From the NCBI GenBank assembly GCA_964510065.1, contig CAZEAC010000004.1, forward strand, positions 1 through 64,000: a stretch of 64,000 nt of DNA, written 5' to 3'. Each line of letters opens with the position of its first letter. The stretch's first letter is position 1. The notes below the pieces were generated by a model. That model saw only the letters and a program-made list of their open reading frames with translations. It was not told the DNA's origin and did not search any database. Source of the DNA: CAZEAC01 sp964510065 (GTDB lineage: Bacteria; Bdellovibrionota_C; UBA2361; CAIXSY01). The position numbers and the translations under genes are program-made. Positions 28,265 through 35,293 of this stretch are shown in pieces.

Positions 28265-28633
28265 ATGATTCAGTTGATGGGAATGCTGGATTCAGCAGAT
28301 AATTCAGGAGCAAAGAAGCTTCGCTGTATTAAAGTACTGGGCGGATCGCGACGTCGCTATGCAACAGTAGGTGATGTAATTGTCGTGGCGGTGAAAGAAG
28401 CGCTCCCCGAGTCAAAAATTGCAAAGGGCTCGCGTCATCGCGCGGTAATTGTGCGCACGAAGCGCCGAGTTGCACGCGAGGACGGATCGTATATCCGTTT
28501 TGATGACAACAGCGCAGTGCTGATTGACCAGCAGCTCGAGCCGATTGGCACTCGTATTTTTGGACCGGTAGCAAGAGAACTTCGCGCGAAGAAGTTTTTA
28601 AAGATCATTTCGTTGGCACCCGAGGTGCTCTAA
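28265..28633 (+). CDS. rplN: 50S ribosomal protein L14
   Basis: 23S rRNA-binding protein that contacts the 30S at bridge B8; target of RsfS silencing. 122 residues. [48 protein letters not shown], then [34 protein letters not shown] and [24 protein letters not shown]. Start of the spc operon by gene order. Confidence 0.98.
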   Translation: MIQLMGMLDSADNSGAKKLRCIKVLGGSRRRYATVGDVIVVAVKEALPESKIAKGSRHRAVIVRTKRRVAREDGSYIRFDDNSAVLIDQQLEPIGTRIFGPVARELRAKKFLKIISLAPEVL

Positions 28634-28643
28634 GGACGGATGT

Positions 28644-29003
28644 ATGGCAGAGAAAGGGAAAGTATCATTAAGGAAAGGCGACACTGTGATGGTGATCGCT
28701 GGCGGCAATAAGAAGAAGCGTCCAATAAAAGGCAAGGTCGGCAAGATCGTGCGCTTTGTTGGCGAGGACCGAGTAATTGTGGAAGGGGTTAATATTATTA
28801 CTGTCCATGAAAAATCGAAGGGACCGAATCGCCCGGCCGGGAAAGTACAACGCGAGGGCAGCATCCATGTGTCCAATGTCATGTACTACGTAGAAAAACT
28901 GAAGAAGGCGGTGCGAATTAAACACACGCTTCTTGCCGATGGTAAGAAGGCGCGTGGCTATCTCGATCCAAAGTCGAAGAAATTTGTCCAAATTGAGGCG
29001 TAA
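28644..29003 (+). CDS. rplX: 50S ribosomal protein L24
   Basis: Assembly initiator on 23S rRNA. 119 residues. KOW motif near the N-terminus: LRKGDTVMVIAGGNKKKRPIKGKVGKI, then VEGVNIITVHEKSKG and GSIHVSNVMYYVEK. The C-terminus includes a short HTLLADGKKARGYLDPKSKKFV region. Confidence 0.95.
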   Translation: MAEKGKVSLRKGDTVMVIAGGNKKKRPIKGKVGKIVRFVGEDRVIVEGVNIITVHEKSKGPNRPAGKVQREGSIHVSNVMYYVEKLKKAVRIKHTLLADGKKARGYLDPKSKKFVQIEA

Positions 29004-29047
29004 GAATTCTGAGCAACTAGTTTCAGTTGTATTTTTCCGGTGATGGT

Positions 29048-29605
29048 ATGAGCAGGGTATACGAAAATTATAAAGCAAAAGTCGTCGCTGAGTTGATGAA
29101 GCGATTTAAGTACACCTCGCCGATGCAGGTGCCCAAGCTTTTGAAGATTGTGGTCAATGCCGGTGTTGGTGAGATGGTCACGAACAGCAAAGCTATGGAG
29201 TATGTGGTTTACGCGATGACCCAAGTGAGCGGCCAAAAGCCGAAAGTCACCCGGTCAAAAAAGTCGATCGCGACCTTCAAGCTCCGTGCAAATTTGCCGA
29301 TTGGCTGCACTGTAACGCTTCGAAGGGGTCGTATGTATGATTTCTTTGATCGTTTGGTGGCCGTAGCGCTTCCCCGCGTGCGAGACTTCCGAGGGACTTC
29401 GACCAAGGGGTTCGATGGACGTGGCAACTACACGATTGGTTTGAAAGAGCAGATTGTGTTTCCGGAAAGTAACATGGATAAGCTCGATAAAGTTCGTGGC
29501 TTCGATATCACGTTTGTGACGTCGGCAAAAACCGATGAAGAGGGCAGGGCGTTACTCGAGTTGATGGGCATGCCGTTTAGGAAAGCAGTCGCGGCGGCAG
29601 CGTAG
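29048..29605 (+). CDS. rplE: 50S ribosomal protein L5
   Basis: Binds 5S rRNA and links it to 23S and P-site tRNA. 185 residues from ATG 29048 ([13 protein letters not shown]); a TTG 21 bases upstream extends the frame but the sequence there is not L5-like. Core: [99 protein letters not shown]. Confidence 0.96.
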   Translation: MSRVYENYKAKVVAELMKRFKYTSPMQVPKLLKIVVNAGVGEMVTNSKAMEYVVYAMTQVSGQKPKVTRSKKSIATFKLRANLPIGCTVTLRRGRMYDFFDRLVAVALPRVRDFRGTSTKGFDGRGNYTIGLKEQIVFPESNMDKLDKVRGFDITFVTSAKTDEEGRALLELMGMPFRKAVAAAA

Positions 29606-29632
29606 AGTTTCAATAGTTAAGGAGAAAAGCTC

Positions 29633-29818
29633 GTGGCAAAGAAGTGTTTAGTTCTTAAAAATTTGAAGAAGCCGAAGTTCAAAGTTCGTGCCTACACCCG
29701 TTGCCAGGCCTGCGGCCGGCCGCGTGGTGTGTACCGAAAGTTCAAACTTTGCCGAATCTGCTTCCGTGATTTCGCGCACAAGGGATTGATCCCTGGCGTG
29801 GTAAAGGCGAGTTGGTAG
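29633..29818 (+). CDS. rpsN: 30S ribosomal protein S14, zinc type
   Basis: 61 residues, the short Zn-binding form. GTG start with AAGGAG nine bases upstream. Two CxxC motifs: TRCQACGRP and [19 protein letters not shown], which bind one Zn atom. The longer zinc-free S14 is not present in this window. Correct position between rplE and rpsH. Confidence 0.97.
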   Translation: MAKKCLVLKNLKKPKFKVRAYTRCQACGRPRGVYRKFKLCRICFRDFAHKGLIPGVVKASW

Positions 29819-29831
29819 AAGGATAAATTTT

Positions 29832-30230
29832 ATGATGACAGATAGAATAGCAGAGCTTCTTACCCGTATCCGTAACGCGCAGATGGCGCGACATCGCTCG
29901 GTGCGCGTGGTCGCGACAACACGCACTAAGGCAGTTTTGGAAGTGCTTAAGAAAGATGGCTTTATTGAGAGTTTTAGCGCGGCAAAGAGCGAGGGGCTCA
30001 AAAAGGAATTCGATGTCGTGCTACGGTACTACGAGTCTGGTGAGCCGCTTATTTCACGAATTGAGAGGGTGAGCAGGCCGGGACGTCGAGTGTATCAGCA
30101 GGTAACCAAGCTTCCGAAGATATCTTCGGGACTGGGAATTTCTATTGTTTCGACTTCGCAGGGCGTGATGTCGGATAGAGATGCGCGTAAGAAAGGTATT
30201 GGCGGCGAGTTGATCGCGGTAGTGGGATAG
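29832..30230 (+). CDS. rpsH: 30S ribosomal protein S8
   Basis: Central-domain 16S rRNA-binding protein and, in some bacteria, repressor of the spc operon. 132 residues. ATG after GGATAAATTTT. Motifs: DRIAELLTRIRNAQMA, KKDGFIESFS, RISRPG-like RVSRPGRRVYQQV, and C-terminal GLGISIVSTSQGVMSDRDARKKGIGGELIAVV. Confidence 0.97.
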   Translation: MMTDRIAELLTRIRNAQMARHRSVRVVATTRTKAVLEVLKKDGFIESFSAAKSEGLKKEFDVVLRYYESGEPLISRIERVSRPGRRVYQQVTKLPKISSGLGISIVSTSQGVMSDRDARKKGIGGELIAVVG

Positions 30231-30241
30231 ACTTTTGGGAC

Positions 30242-30300
30242 TGTGCTTTTAAGGACTTTGCTTTGTAGGTCTGTGCTTTGTAGGTCTGTGCTTTTGGGTC
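30242..30300 (+). repeat. Short tandem repeats between rpsH and rplF
   Basis: Four degenerate units of 14-16 bases in a row, best seen as TTGCTTTGTAGGTC (30258-30271), TGTGCTTTGTAGGTC (30272-30286) and TGTGCTTTTGGGTC (30287-30300). They fill most of the 82-base rpsH-rplF gap. Confidence 0.6.
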
Positions 30301-30312
30301 TGAGGTAATTTT

Positions 30313-30852
30313 ATGTCAAGGATAGGCAAACTGCCGGTGGCGATTCCTTCGGGGGTTAAGGCGGCGGTTCAAAATGGAGTAGTTGAAGTCGAAGGTCCCA
30401 AGGGGAAGCTTGCGTTTCGTGCTTCAAAGAGAGTGAAGGTCGCGGTTGATTCCGGAAAAATCGTTGTAACACCGATTGTTACTGACGATGCGCAATCCAA
30501 GGCCGATTGGGGTACTGCGCGCGCGCGAATCCTCAATATGGTTGAGGGCGTTACTAAAGGGTTCAAAAAGTCGTTGGAGATGAACGGCGTCGGATTTGGC
30601 GCAAAGGTGCAGGGGCAGAAGCTCGTTTTGAGCTGTGGCTTCTCGCATGACGTTGAAATTGACATGCCGCCCTCGGTAAAATGCGCGGTGGTTAAGAACG
30701 TGATTGATATTGAAAGCCCTGACCTTGAGCTTTTGGGAACGTTCTCTGCGGTGGTACGTAGAACACAACCGCCAGAGCCGTATCTCGGAAAGGGCATCAA
30801 GTACGTGGGCGAAACGATTAGGCGTAAAGCTGGTAAGGCAGGTAAGAAATAG
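30313..30852 (+). CDS. rplF: 50S ribosomal protein L6
   Basis: At the base of the L7/L12 stalk near the factor-binding site. 179 residues, two similar domains. MSRIGKLPVAIPSGVKAAVQNGVVEVEGPKGKL; domain two with GFGAKVQGQKLVLSCGFSHDVEIDMP, then SPDLELLGTFSAVVR and the conserved PPEPYLGKGIKYVGETIRRKAGKAGKK. A CACAGAG inverted repeat lies directly after the stop. Confidence 0.97.
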   Translation: MSRIGKLPVAIPSGVKAAVQNGVVEVEGPKGKLAFRASKRVKVAVDSGKIVVTPIVTDDAQSKADWGTARARILNMVEGVTKGFKKSLEMNGVGFGAKVQGQKLVLSCGFSHDVEIDMPPSVKCAVVKNVIDIESPDLELLGTFSAVVRRTQPPEPYLGKGIKYVGETIRRKAGKAGKK

Positions 30853-30862
30853 TCTGAGTTTT

Positions 30863-30936
30863 ATCTCTGTGTCCTCTGTGACTCTGTGGTTTACTTTTTC
30901 AATATTAACCACAGAGACACAGAGAACACAGAGGTA
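30863..30936. repeat. CACAGAG-type inverted-repeat element, copy 2
   Basis: Left arm 30863-30891 (ATCTCTGTGTCCTCTGTG then ACTCTGTGGTT) and right arm 30907-30936 (AACCACAGAGACACAGAG then AACACAGAGGTA) around a 15-base AT-rich centre. Fills the rplF-rplR gap. Likely a mobile miniature repeat or a hairpin in the operon mRNA. Confidence 0.8.
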
Positions 30937-30952
30937 GGAAAGAGGTAGAGTT

Positions 30953-31390
30953 ATGGCGATTAAATCGAAGAAAGTAAAACTCTCGGCACGAGAGAAAAGC
31001 AAGATTCGAATCCGTAAGACGGTTTCTGGCGAGCAGGAGAAGCCGAGACTGAGCGTGTTTCGAAGCTCGAAGCATACCTACGCGCAGCTGATTGTTGATA
31101 TCGGAGAAACGCGAGGAAAGACCCTGGTCAGTGCCTCAACGCTTGATGAAGACGTGAAGAAGGAAATTCAGACGCTGAAGCAAGCACAGGGGAAATCGGA
31201 AAAGGAGGCCTCTCCGCGCTCCGCGAGCACCAAGAGTGTTATCGCGGCGAAAGCTGTAGGCGTGGTGATTGGGCGGCGTGCGCAGGCACAAAAAGTTGAA
31301 AAGGTCGTATTCGATCGCAATGGTTTCTTGTATGCGGGTCGTGTGCAGGCAGTTGCCGATGGGGCGCGCGAGGCCGGGCTTAAGTTTTAG
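30953..31390 (+). CDS. rplR: 50S ribosomal protein L18 with a central insertion
   Basis: 5S rRNA-binding protein. 145 residues rather than about 120. [20 protein letters not shown] and [14 protein letters not shown] are canonical, and the late [27 protein letters not shown] is canonical; between them about 25 extra residues (near 70-92, Lys/Glu/Gln/Ser-rich) interrupt. The ATG follows GAGGTAGAG. The inverted-repeat element separates it from rplF. Confidence 0.95.
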   Translation: MAIKSKKVKLSAREKSKIRIRKTVSGEQEKPRLSVFRSSKHTYAQLIVDIGETRGKTLVSASTLDEDVKKEIQTLKQAQGKSEKEASPRSASTKSVIAAKAVGVVIGRRAQAQKVEKVVFDRNGFLYAGRVQAVADGAREAGLKF

Positions 31391-31406
31391 TAGAGAGGAA
31401 TAATCC

Positions 31407-31943
31407 ATGGGATTAAAGAAGAAGTTATCTGATAGACGCGTAAGTCCGGATCAGGCTGGCGAGCTCAAGGACAAGAGTGTGCAGATCAATCGTGTTGCCA
31501 AGGTGGTAAAGGGCGGACGACGATTCGGCTTTAGTGCTCTTGTTGTCGTTGGCGATGGTCGCGGCAATGTCGGTTTTGGACTCGGTAAAGCTGGCGAAGT
31601 GCCAGACGCTCTTCGCAAGGCGTCAGAAGGCGCAAAAAAGAGCCTTATTCGTTTGCCGATCAAGGGCACCACGGTGCCTCATGACATTATTGGTAAGTAC
31701 GGGCCGACTCAGGTAATTATCCGTTCGGCAGCTCCTGGAACGGGCGTTATTGCCGGCGCCGGAGTGCGCGCCGTGGTTGAAGCAGCGGGTATCAAGGATA
31801 TTCGAACCAAGGTCTTGGGTTCCACGAACGGCTATAATGTGGTTCGCGCGACGATGAATGGCCTTTTGGGGCTTCGTGATCCGGAGCGAGTCGCTACGGT
31901 ACGTGGTATTCCTTTTGACGAGATTGGATATCATCCTTTTTAA
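31407..31943 (+). CDS. rpsE: 30S ribosomal protein S5
   Basis: Shapes decoding accuracy and mRNA entry. 178 residues. ATG after [48 protein letters not shown] is the double-stranded RNA-binding-like domain; C-terminal [29 protein letters not shown]. Normal position between rplR and rpmD. Confidence 0.97.
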   Translation: MGLKKKLSDRRVSPDQAGELKDKSVQINRVAKVVKGGRRFGFSALVVVGDGRGNVGFGLGKAGEVPDALRKASEGAKKSLIRLPIKGTTVPHDIIGKYGPTQVIIRSAAPGTGVIAGAGVRAVVEAAGIKDIRTKVLGSTNGYNVVRATMNGLLGLRDPERVATVRGIPFDEIGYHPF

Positions 31944-31969
31944 GAAATTGATTCAACGAGGAGCGGTGT

Positions 31970-32152
31970 ATGAAAAAGATTTTAGTGACACAGATTCGAA
32001 GTGGAGCCGGACGCGCTGAGCGTTTTGTTTTGACCCTTCGTGCGCTTGGTCTTGGACGTATTGGAAAGTCAAAGCAGTTTGTTGCCTCGGCAGCCCTTTT
32101 GGGGATGCTTGAGAAGGTGGCCTGCGTTATCCGCGTGAGCGAGGTGAAATAG
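31970..32152 (+). CDS. rpmD: 50S ribosomal protein L30
   Basis: 60 residues, MKKILVTQIRSGAGRAERFVLTLRALGLGRIGKSKQFV. The region SGAG...LRALGLGRIG is the L30 core. Excellent GAGGAGCGG upstream of the ATG. Ends five bases before rplO. Confidence 0.93.
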   Translation: MKKILVTQIRSGAGRAERFVLTLRALGLGRIGKSKQFVASAALLGMLEKVACVIRVSEVK

Positions 32153-32157
32153 GGATA

Positions 32158-32649
32158 ATGGAAAATAACGGAATAGAACTTTCAAAGCTTTCGCCGCCGA
32201 AAGGTTCGCGTAAACGCAAAATTCGCTTGGGCCGTGGTGAATCTTCGGGTCACGGTAAGACCTGTGGTCGCGGTGGTAAGGGCCAGAAGGGAAGAAAAGG
32301 AGCAACTATTCGGCCGGGTTTTGAAGGCGGACAGATGCCTCTTTACCGACGCACGCCGAAATTAGGTTTCTTCTCGCATGATAAAGTGCGTGGCTTTAAC
32401 CAATTTGATGTGATTAATCTCTCGCAGCTTAACAGCTTTGATGAAGGAGCGGCGCTCGATCTCGAGGCTTTCAAGAAGCGTGGTCTTGCGAAGCGTTACG
32501 GCCAGGTGAAGATCCTAGGAACGGGCGAACTGCAGAAGAAAATCTCAGTGAAAGTGCATGCGATTTCCGCTTCGGCAAAAGCTAAGATTGAAGCCAAAGG
32601 CGGCAAGGTCGAGCTTGTGACCTGCGAGTCGTGCGCGGTTGCAAAATAG
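32158..32649 (+). CDS. rplO: 50S ribosomal protein L15
   Basis: Late 50S assembly protein. 163 residues. ELSKLSPPKGSRKRKIRLGRGESSGHGKTCGRGGKGQKGRKG, GFEGGQMPLYRRTPKLGF, VINLSQLNSFDEG and the C-terminal SASAKAKIEAKGGKVELV. Immediately follows rpmD with only five bases between. Confidence 0.97.
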   Translation: MENNGIELSKLSPPKGSRKRKIRLGRGESSGHGKTCGRGGKGQKGRKGATIRPGFEGGQMPLYRRTPKLGFFSHDKVRGFNQFDVINLSQLNSFDEGAALDLEAFKKRGLAKRYGQVKILGTGELQKKISVKVHAISASAKAKIEAKGGKVELVTCESCAVAK

Positions 32650-32668
32650 GCTATTTTAAATAGAAATA

Positions 32669-32748
32669 AACCACAAAGGACACAGAGAACACAGAGTTAG
32701 GAAGAAGCAATATTTCCTCCCTCTGTGTTCTCTGTGTCCTCTGTGGTT
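32669..32748. repeat. CACAGAG-type inverted-repeat element, copy 3
   Basis: Left arm 32669-32696 (AACCACAAAGGACACAGAG then AACACAGAG), right arm 32721-32748 (CTCTGTGTTCTCTGTG then TCCTCTGTGGTT); near-perfect 28-bp arms, 24-base centre. Fills the rplO-secY gap. Same family as 30863-30936. Confidence 0.82.
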
Positions 32749-32815
32749 AAAATTGTATGGTGTTTTCCTTCGCGGTATGGAAGGAATAAGGCATCCTTCT
32801 ATCGCTTAAAGTCGC

Positions 32816-34156
32816 ATGGCAAACGGTCTCGGAAATATCGCTAAAATCCCCGAACTTTGGAAAAGAATCTGGTTTACGCTTGGACTGCTCGCAGTATATC
32901 GGCTCGGTGTATTCGTATCGACGCCTGGTATAAATGTCGAAAAGCTCCGCGACATGTTTGGCGCAGGCGGCGGCACTCTGTTTGACCTCGTCAACATGTT
33001 TTCCGGAGGAGCGCTTGAGCAATTTTCGATCTTTACGCTCGGTATAACCCCTTACATCTCAGTTTCGATTATTGTTCAAATTCTGACGCCAACTATCCCG
33101 GCGCTTCAAGCTCTTAAGAAGGAGGGCGAATCAGGCCAACGCGTGCTCACCAGGTATACGCGCCAGGGTACAATCTTGCTTGCACTTGTTCAGGCGTTTC
33201 TGATTTCCCGCGGTTTGGAGAATCAGGGCCTCGTGATGAATCCCGGACTTCAGTTTGAAATCTGCACAATGATTACGCTTACCGCTGGTACTTCGTTCAT
33301 AATGTGGCTTGGTGAGCAGATATCGGAGCGTGGAATTGGAAACGGCATAAGTATGATTATCTTCGCCGGCATAGTAGCGCGAATGCCGTCAGTGTTCCTG
33401 TCGACGATTGAGTTGGCGAGGGAGCAGGTAATTAGCGGATTTACCATTATTTTTGTTATAGCGTTCATGGTTGCGAGTGTCGCCGGAATCGTTTTTGTCG
33501 AACGTTCGCATCGCAAAATTCCGGTACAGTATCCGCGAAGAATGGTAGGGCGCAACATGGCGCAGGCGCAGACGCAGCATATGCCATTAAAAGTAAATAT
33601 GTCGGGAGTTATCCCGCCAATTTTTGCATCGGCGTTCCTTGTGCTTCCGGCGACTATCGCCTCGTTCTCGACGAACGAGGAGTTTCGGCGAATCATGAGC
33701 TATTTGCAGCCTGGCCATGTCATTCATGCATGCGTCTATGTGGCGCTTATTTTCCTGTTCAGCTTCTTCTATACGTCGCTTGTATTTAATCCCGAAGAAG
33801 TGGCTGAGAATTTGAAGAAAAATGGCGGCTTTATTCCGACAGTTCGCCCTGGGAAGCAGACTGCCGACTATTTTTATTCCGTGCTAAGTCGGCTTACGGT
33901 GTGGGGCGCAATTTATATTGCTATCGTCTGTATCTTGCCGCAATGGTTGTACATGGAGTTAAATGTCGGATCGTTCGCTTCGGTGTTCGGCGGCACAGCG
34001 GTGCTCATCGCCGTTGGTGTGACTCTTGATACGGCTTCGCAGATTGAGTCGTATGTCGTGGCCAAAAACTATGAGGCCTTTATGAGCCACTCCTCTAAAT
34101 CAAGGGGCGGGCTTGGATCTATGGGGCAGATGCGATCTCGCATACTTCGAAGGTAA
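32816..34156 (+). CDS. secY: Preprotein translocase subunit SecY
   Basis: Channel of the Sec translocon for secretion and membrane insertion. 446 residues with ten predicted helices. Motifs: ELWKRIWFTLGLLAVYRLGVFV in TM1, GITPYISVSIIVQIL (TM2), ISERGIGNGISMIIFAGIVARMP, IPVQYPRRMVGR, PLKVNMSGVIPPIFASAFL, VFNPEEVAENLKKNGGFIPTVRPG. Start uncertain: an ATG at 32816 follows TAAAGTCGC. It lies in the spc operon after rplO and before adk. Confidence 0.97.
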   Translation: MANGLGNIAKIPELWKRIWFTLGLLAVYRLGVFVSTPGINVEKLRDMFGAGGGTLFDLVNMFSGGALEQFSIFTLGITPYISVSIIVQILTPTIPALQALKKEGESGQRVLTRYTRQGTILLALVQAFLISRGLENQGLVMNPGLQFEICTMITLTAGTSFIMWLGEQISERGIGNGISMIIFAGIVARMPSVFLSTIELAREQVISGFTIIFVIAFMVASVAGIVFVERSHRKIPVQYPRRMVGRNMAQAQTQHMPLKVNMSGVIPPIFASAFLVLPATIASFSTNEEFRRIMSYLQPGHVIHACVYVALIFLFSFFYTSLVFNPEEVAENLKKNGGFIPTVRPGKQTADYFYSVLSRLTVWGAIYIAIVCILPQWLYMELNVGSFASVFGGTAVLIAVGVTLDTASQIESYVVAKNYEAFMSHSSKSRGGLGSMGQMRSRILRR

Positions 34157-34162
34157 GGTATC

Positions 34163-34738
34163 GTGTCAGAGACATTGCGCATCGTGATGTTAGGCCCGCC
34201 TGGAGCGGGGAAGGGGACTCAGTCAGTACTTACAGCAAAGGCCCGAAAAATTCCGCATATATCTAGCGGTGATCTTTTTCGAGAAGCGGTGAAAAACGAG
34301 ACCGCGCTTGGCAAGAGGGTGAAGGGCTACCTTGATAAGGGCGAGCTTGTTCCCGACTCATTGGTAATTGAGCTGATTCAAGAGCGGCTTTCAAAGCCAG
34401 ACTGTAAGAGTGGCTTTTTGCTCGATGGATTTATTCGTACGGTGGCACAAGCTGAAGCGCTCGATGCGCTGCTTTTGAAGAGCGGCGTCGAGCTCACTCA
34501 TGTCATAGATGTCAAAGTGGAAGACAGTGTGTTAATCGAACGTATTCGGCTAAGAGGAGCGAGCGGTTCCGGACGAAGTGATGATAACGCCGAAGTTGCC
34601 GCGAAGAGATTGCAGGTCTACTGGACACAAACCGCGCCTGTTACCGACTATTATAAGAAGAAGGGCAAAATCTTTGATGTCGATGGCCTTGGCAGTATCG
34701 ATGAAGTGCAGGCGCGGATTGAAAGACTGCTCAGGTAG
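34163..34738 (+). CDS. adk: Adenylate kinase, short-LID type
   Basis: ATP + AMP to 2 ADP. 191 residues, so the short form without the zinc-binding LID. GTG start 34163, six bases after secY. P-loop GPPGAGKGTQ (residues 11-20), HISSGDLFR AMP-binding segment, and the LID remnant RIRLRGASGSGRSDDNAE. In the AMP-binding motif DGFPRT the proline is replaced by isoleucine (DGFIRT, near residue 88), with codon ATT; the arginine that contacts AMP remains. Normal position after secY. Confidence 0.95.
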   Translation: MSETLRIVMLGPPGAGKGTQSVLTAKARKIPHISSGDLFREAVKNETALGKRVKGYLDKGELVPDSLVIELIQERLSKPDCKSGFLLDGFIRTVAQAEALDALLLKSGVELTHVIDVKVEDSVLIERIRLRGASGSGRSDDNAEVAAKRLQVYWTQTAPVTDYYKKKGKIFDVDGLGSIDEVQARIERLLR

Positions 34739-34785
34739 TTTTTCTGTGCCGTTGCTTTACTTGGCTTCACGTTGCTGGTTCATCG

Positions 34786-34902
34786 ATGAGTAACGCTTTC
34801 GTTTTCGTAATAGCGCTACTTTCGGTTCTCGGCTGCTCGCAAAGAGCTAGCGAGGATGGGACGGGCAAAACCTTTTCTCCTCGCGAAAAACGGCATAAAT
34901 AA
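34786..34902 (+). CDS. Small putative lipoprotein (38 aa)
   Basis: ATG-started 38-residue ORF: hydrophobic start (FVFVIALLSVLGC) with a lipobox-like VLGC at residues 14-17, then a short hydrophilic tail (SQRASEDGTGKTFSPREKRHK). The lay-out is that of very small lipoproteins such as the LptM/YifL kind, but the characteristic conserved residues are not recognised. The ATG lacks a clear Shine-Dalgarno. Position, codon order and lipobox make it plausible. Confidence 0.4.
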   Translation: MSNAFVFVIALLSVLGCSQRASEDGTGKTFSPREKRHK

Positions 34903-35293
34903 TGCTGGAGTTGGTGGCCGGCTCATTTTGCGAACATTGAACTTCAGGCGCGGATTGCATGATCCCCGCCATGTTTAATCAAAATATAAGCTCTCGAATT
35001 TCTGAGATTCTCGTCTTTGCTGTCTCAATTTATTCAGCCTACCGATCCTATAATTATGTGATGAAATTTCGTTCAGCTCACTCAGGTTGGAAAAACCTTC
35101 AGGTAGGCGGGTAGCACCGCGACCCGGAACGAGGTTCGCGTTGAGTCTCACCGCGCTCTCGTTGAAGCGTAGAGCGCGACGGGGGATAAGAAGACAAAAA
35201 CCTTTTAGAAAACCAAAGGACCGCCCCCGGTCCAACCTTTCAGTGTGGACAGGGGGCGGATTGAATGATTACCAACTCTCATCGAGGGGGTAC
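34903..35293. other. Gene-free region downstream of adk and the SPFH gene
   Basis: No coding sequence supported on either strand. The right end holds a strong terminator hairpin for the minus-strand SPFH gene (35221-35259). In usual gene order, map and infA would be expected here. Confidence 0.55.
35221..35259 (-). terminator. Terminator of the SPFH gene
   Basis: CCGCCCCC and GGGGGCGG arms with an inner GTCCA/TGGAC pair, between 35221 and 35259. On the minus strand it directly follows the SPFH stop and runs into a T-rich stretch, so it reads as a rho-independent terminator. Confidence 0.75.
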
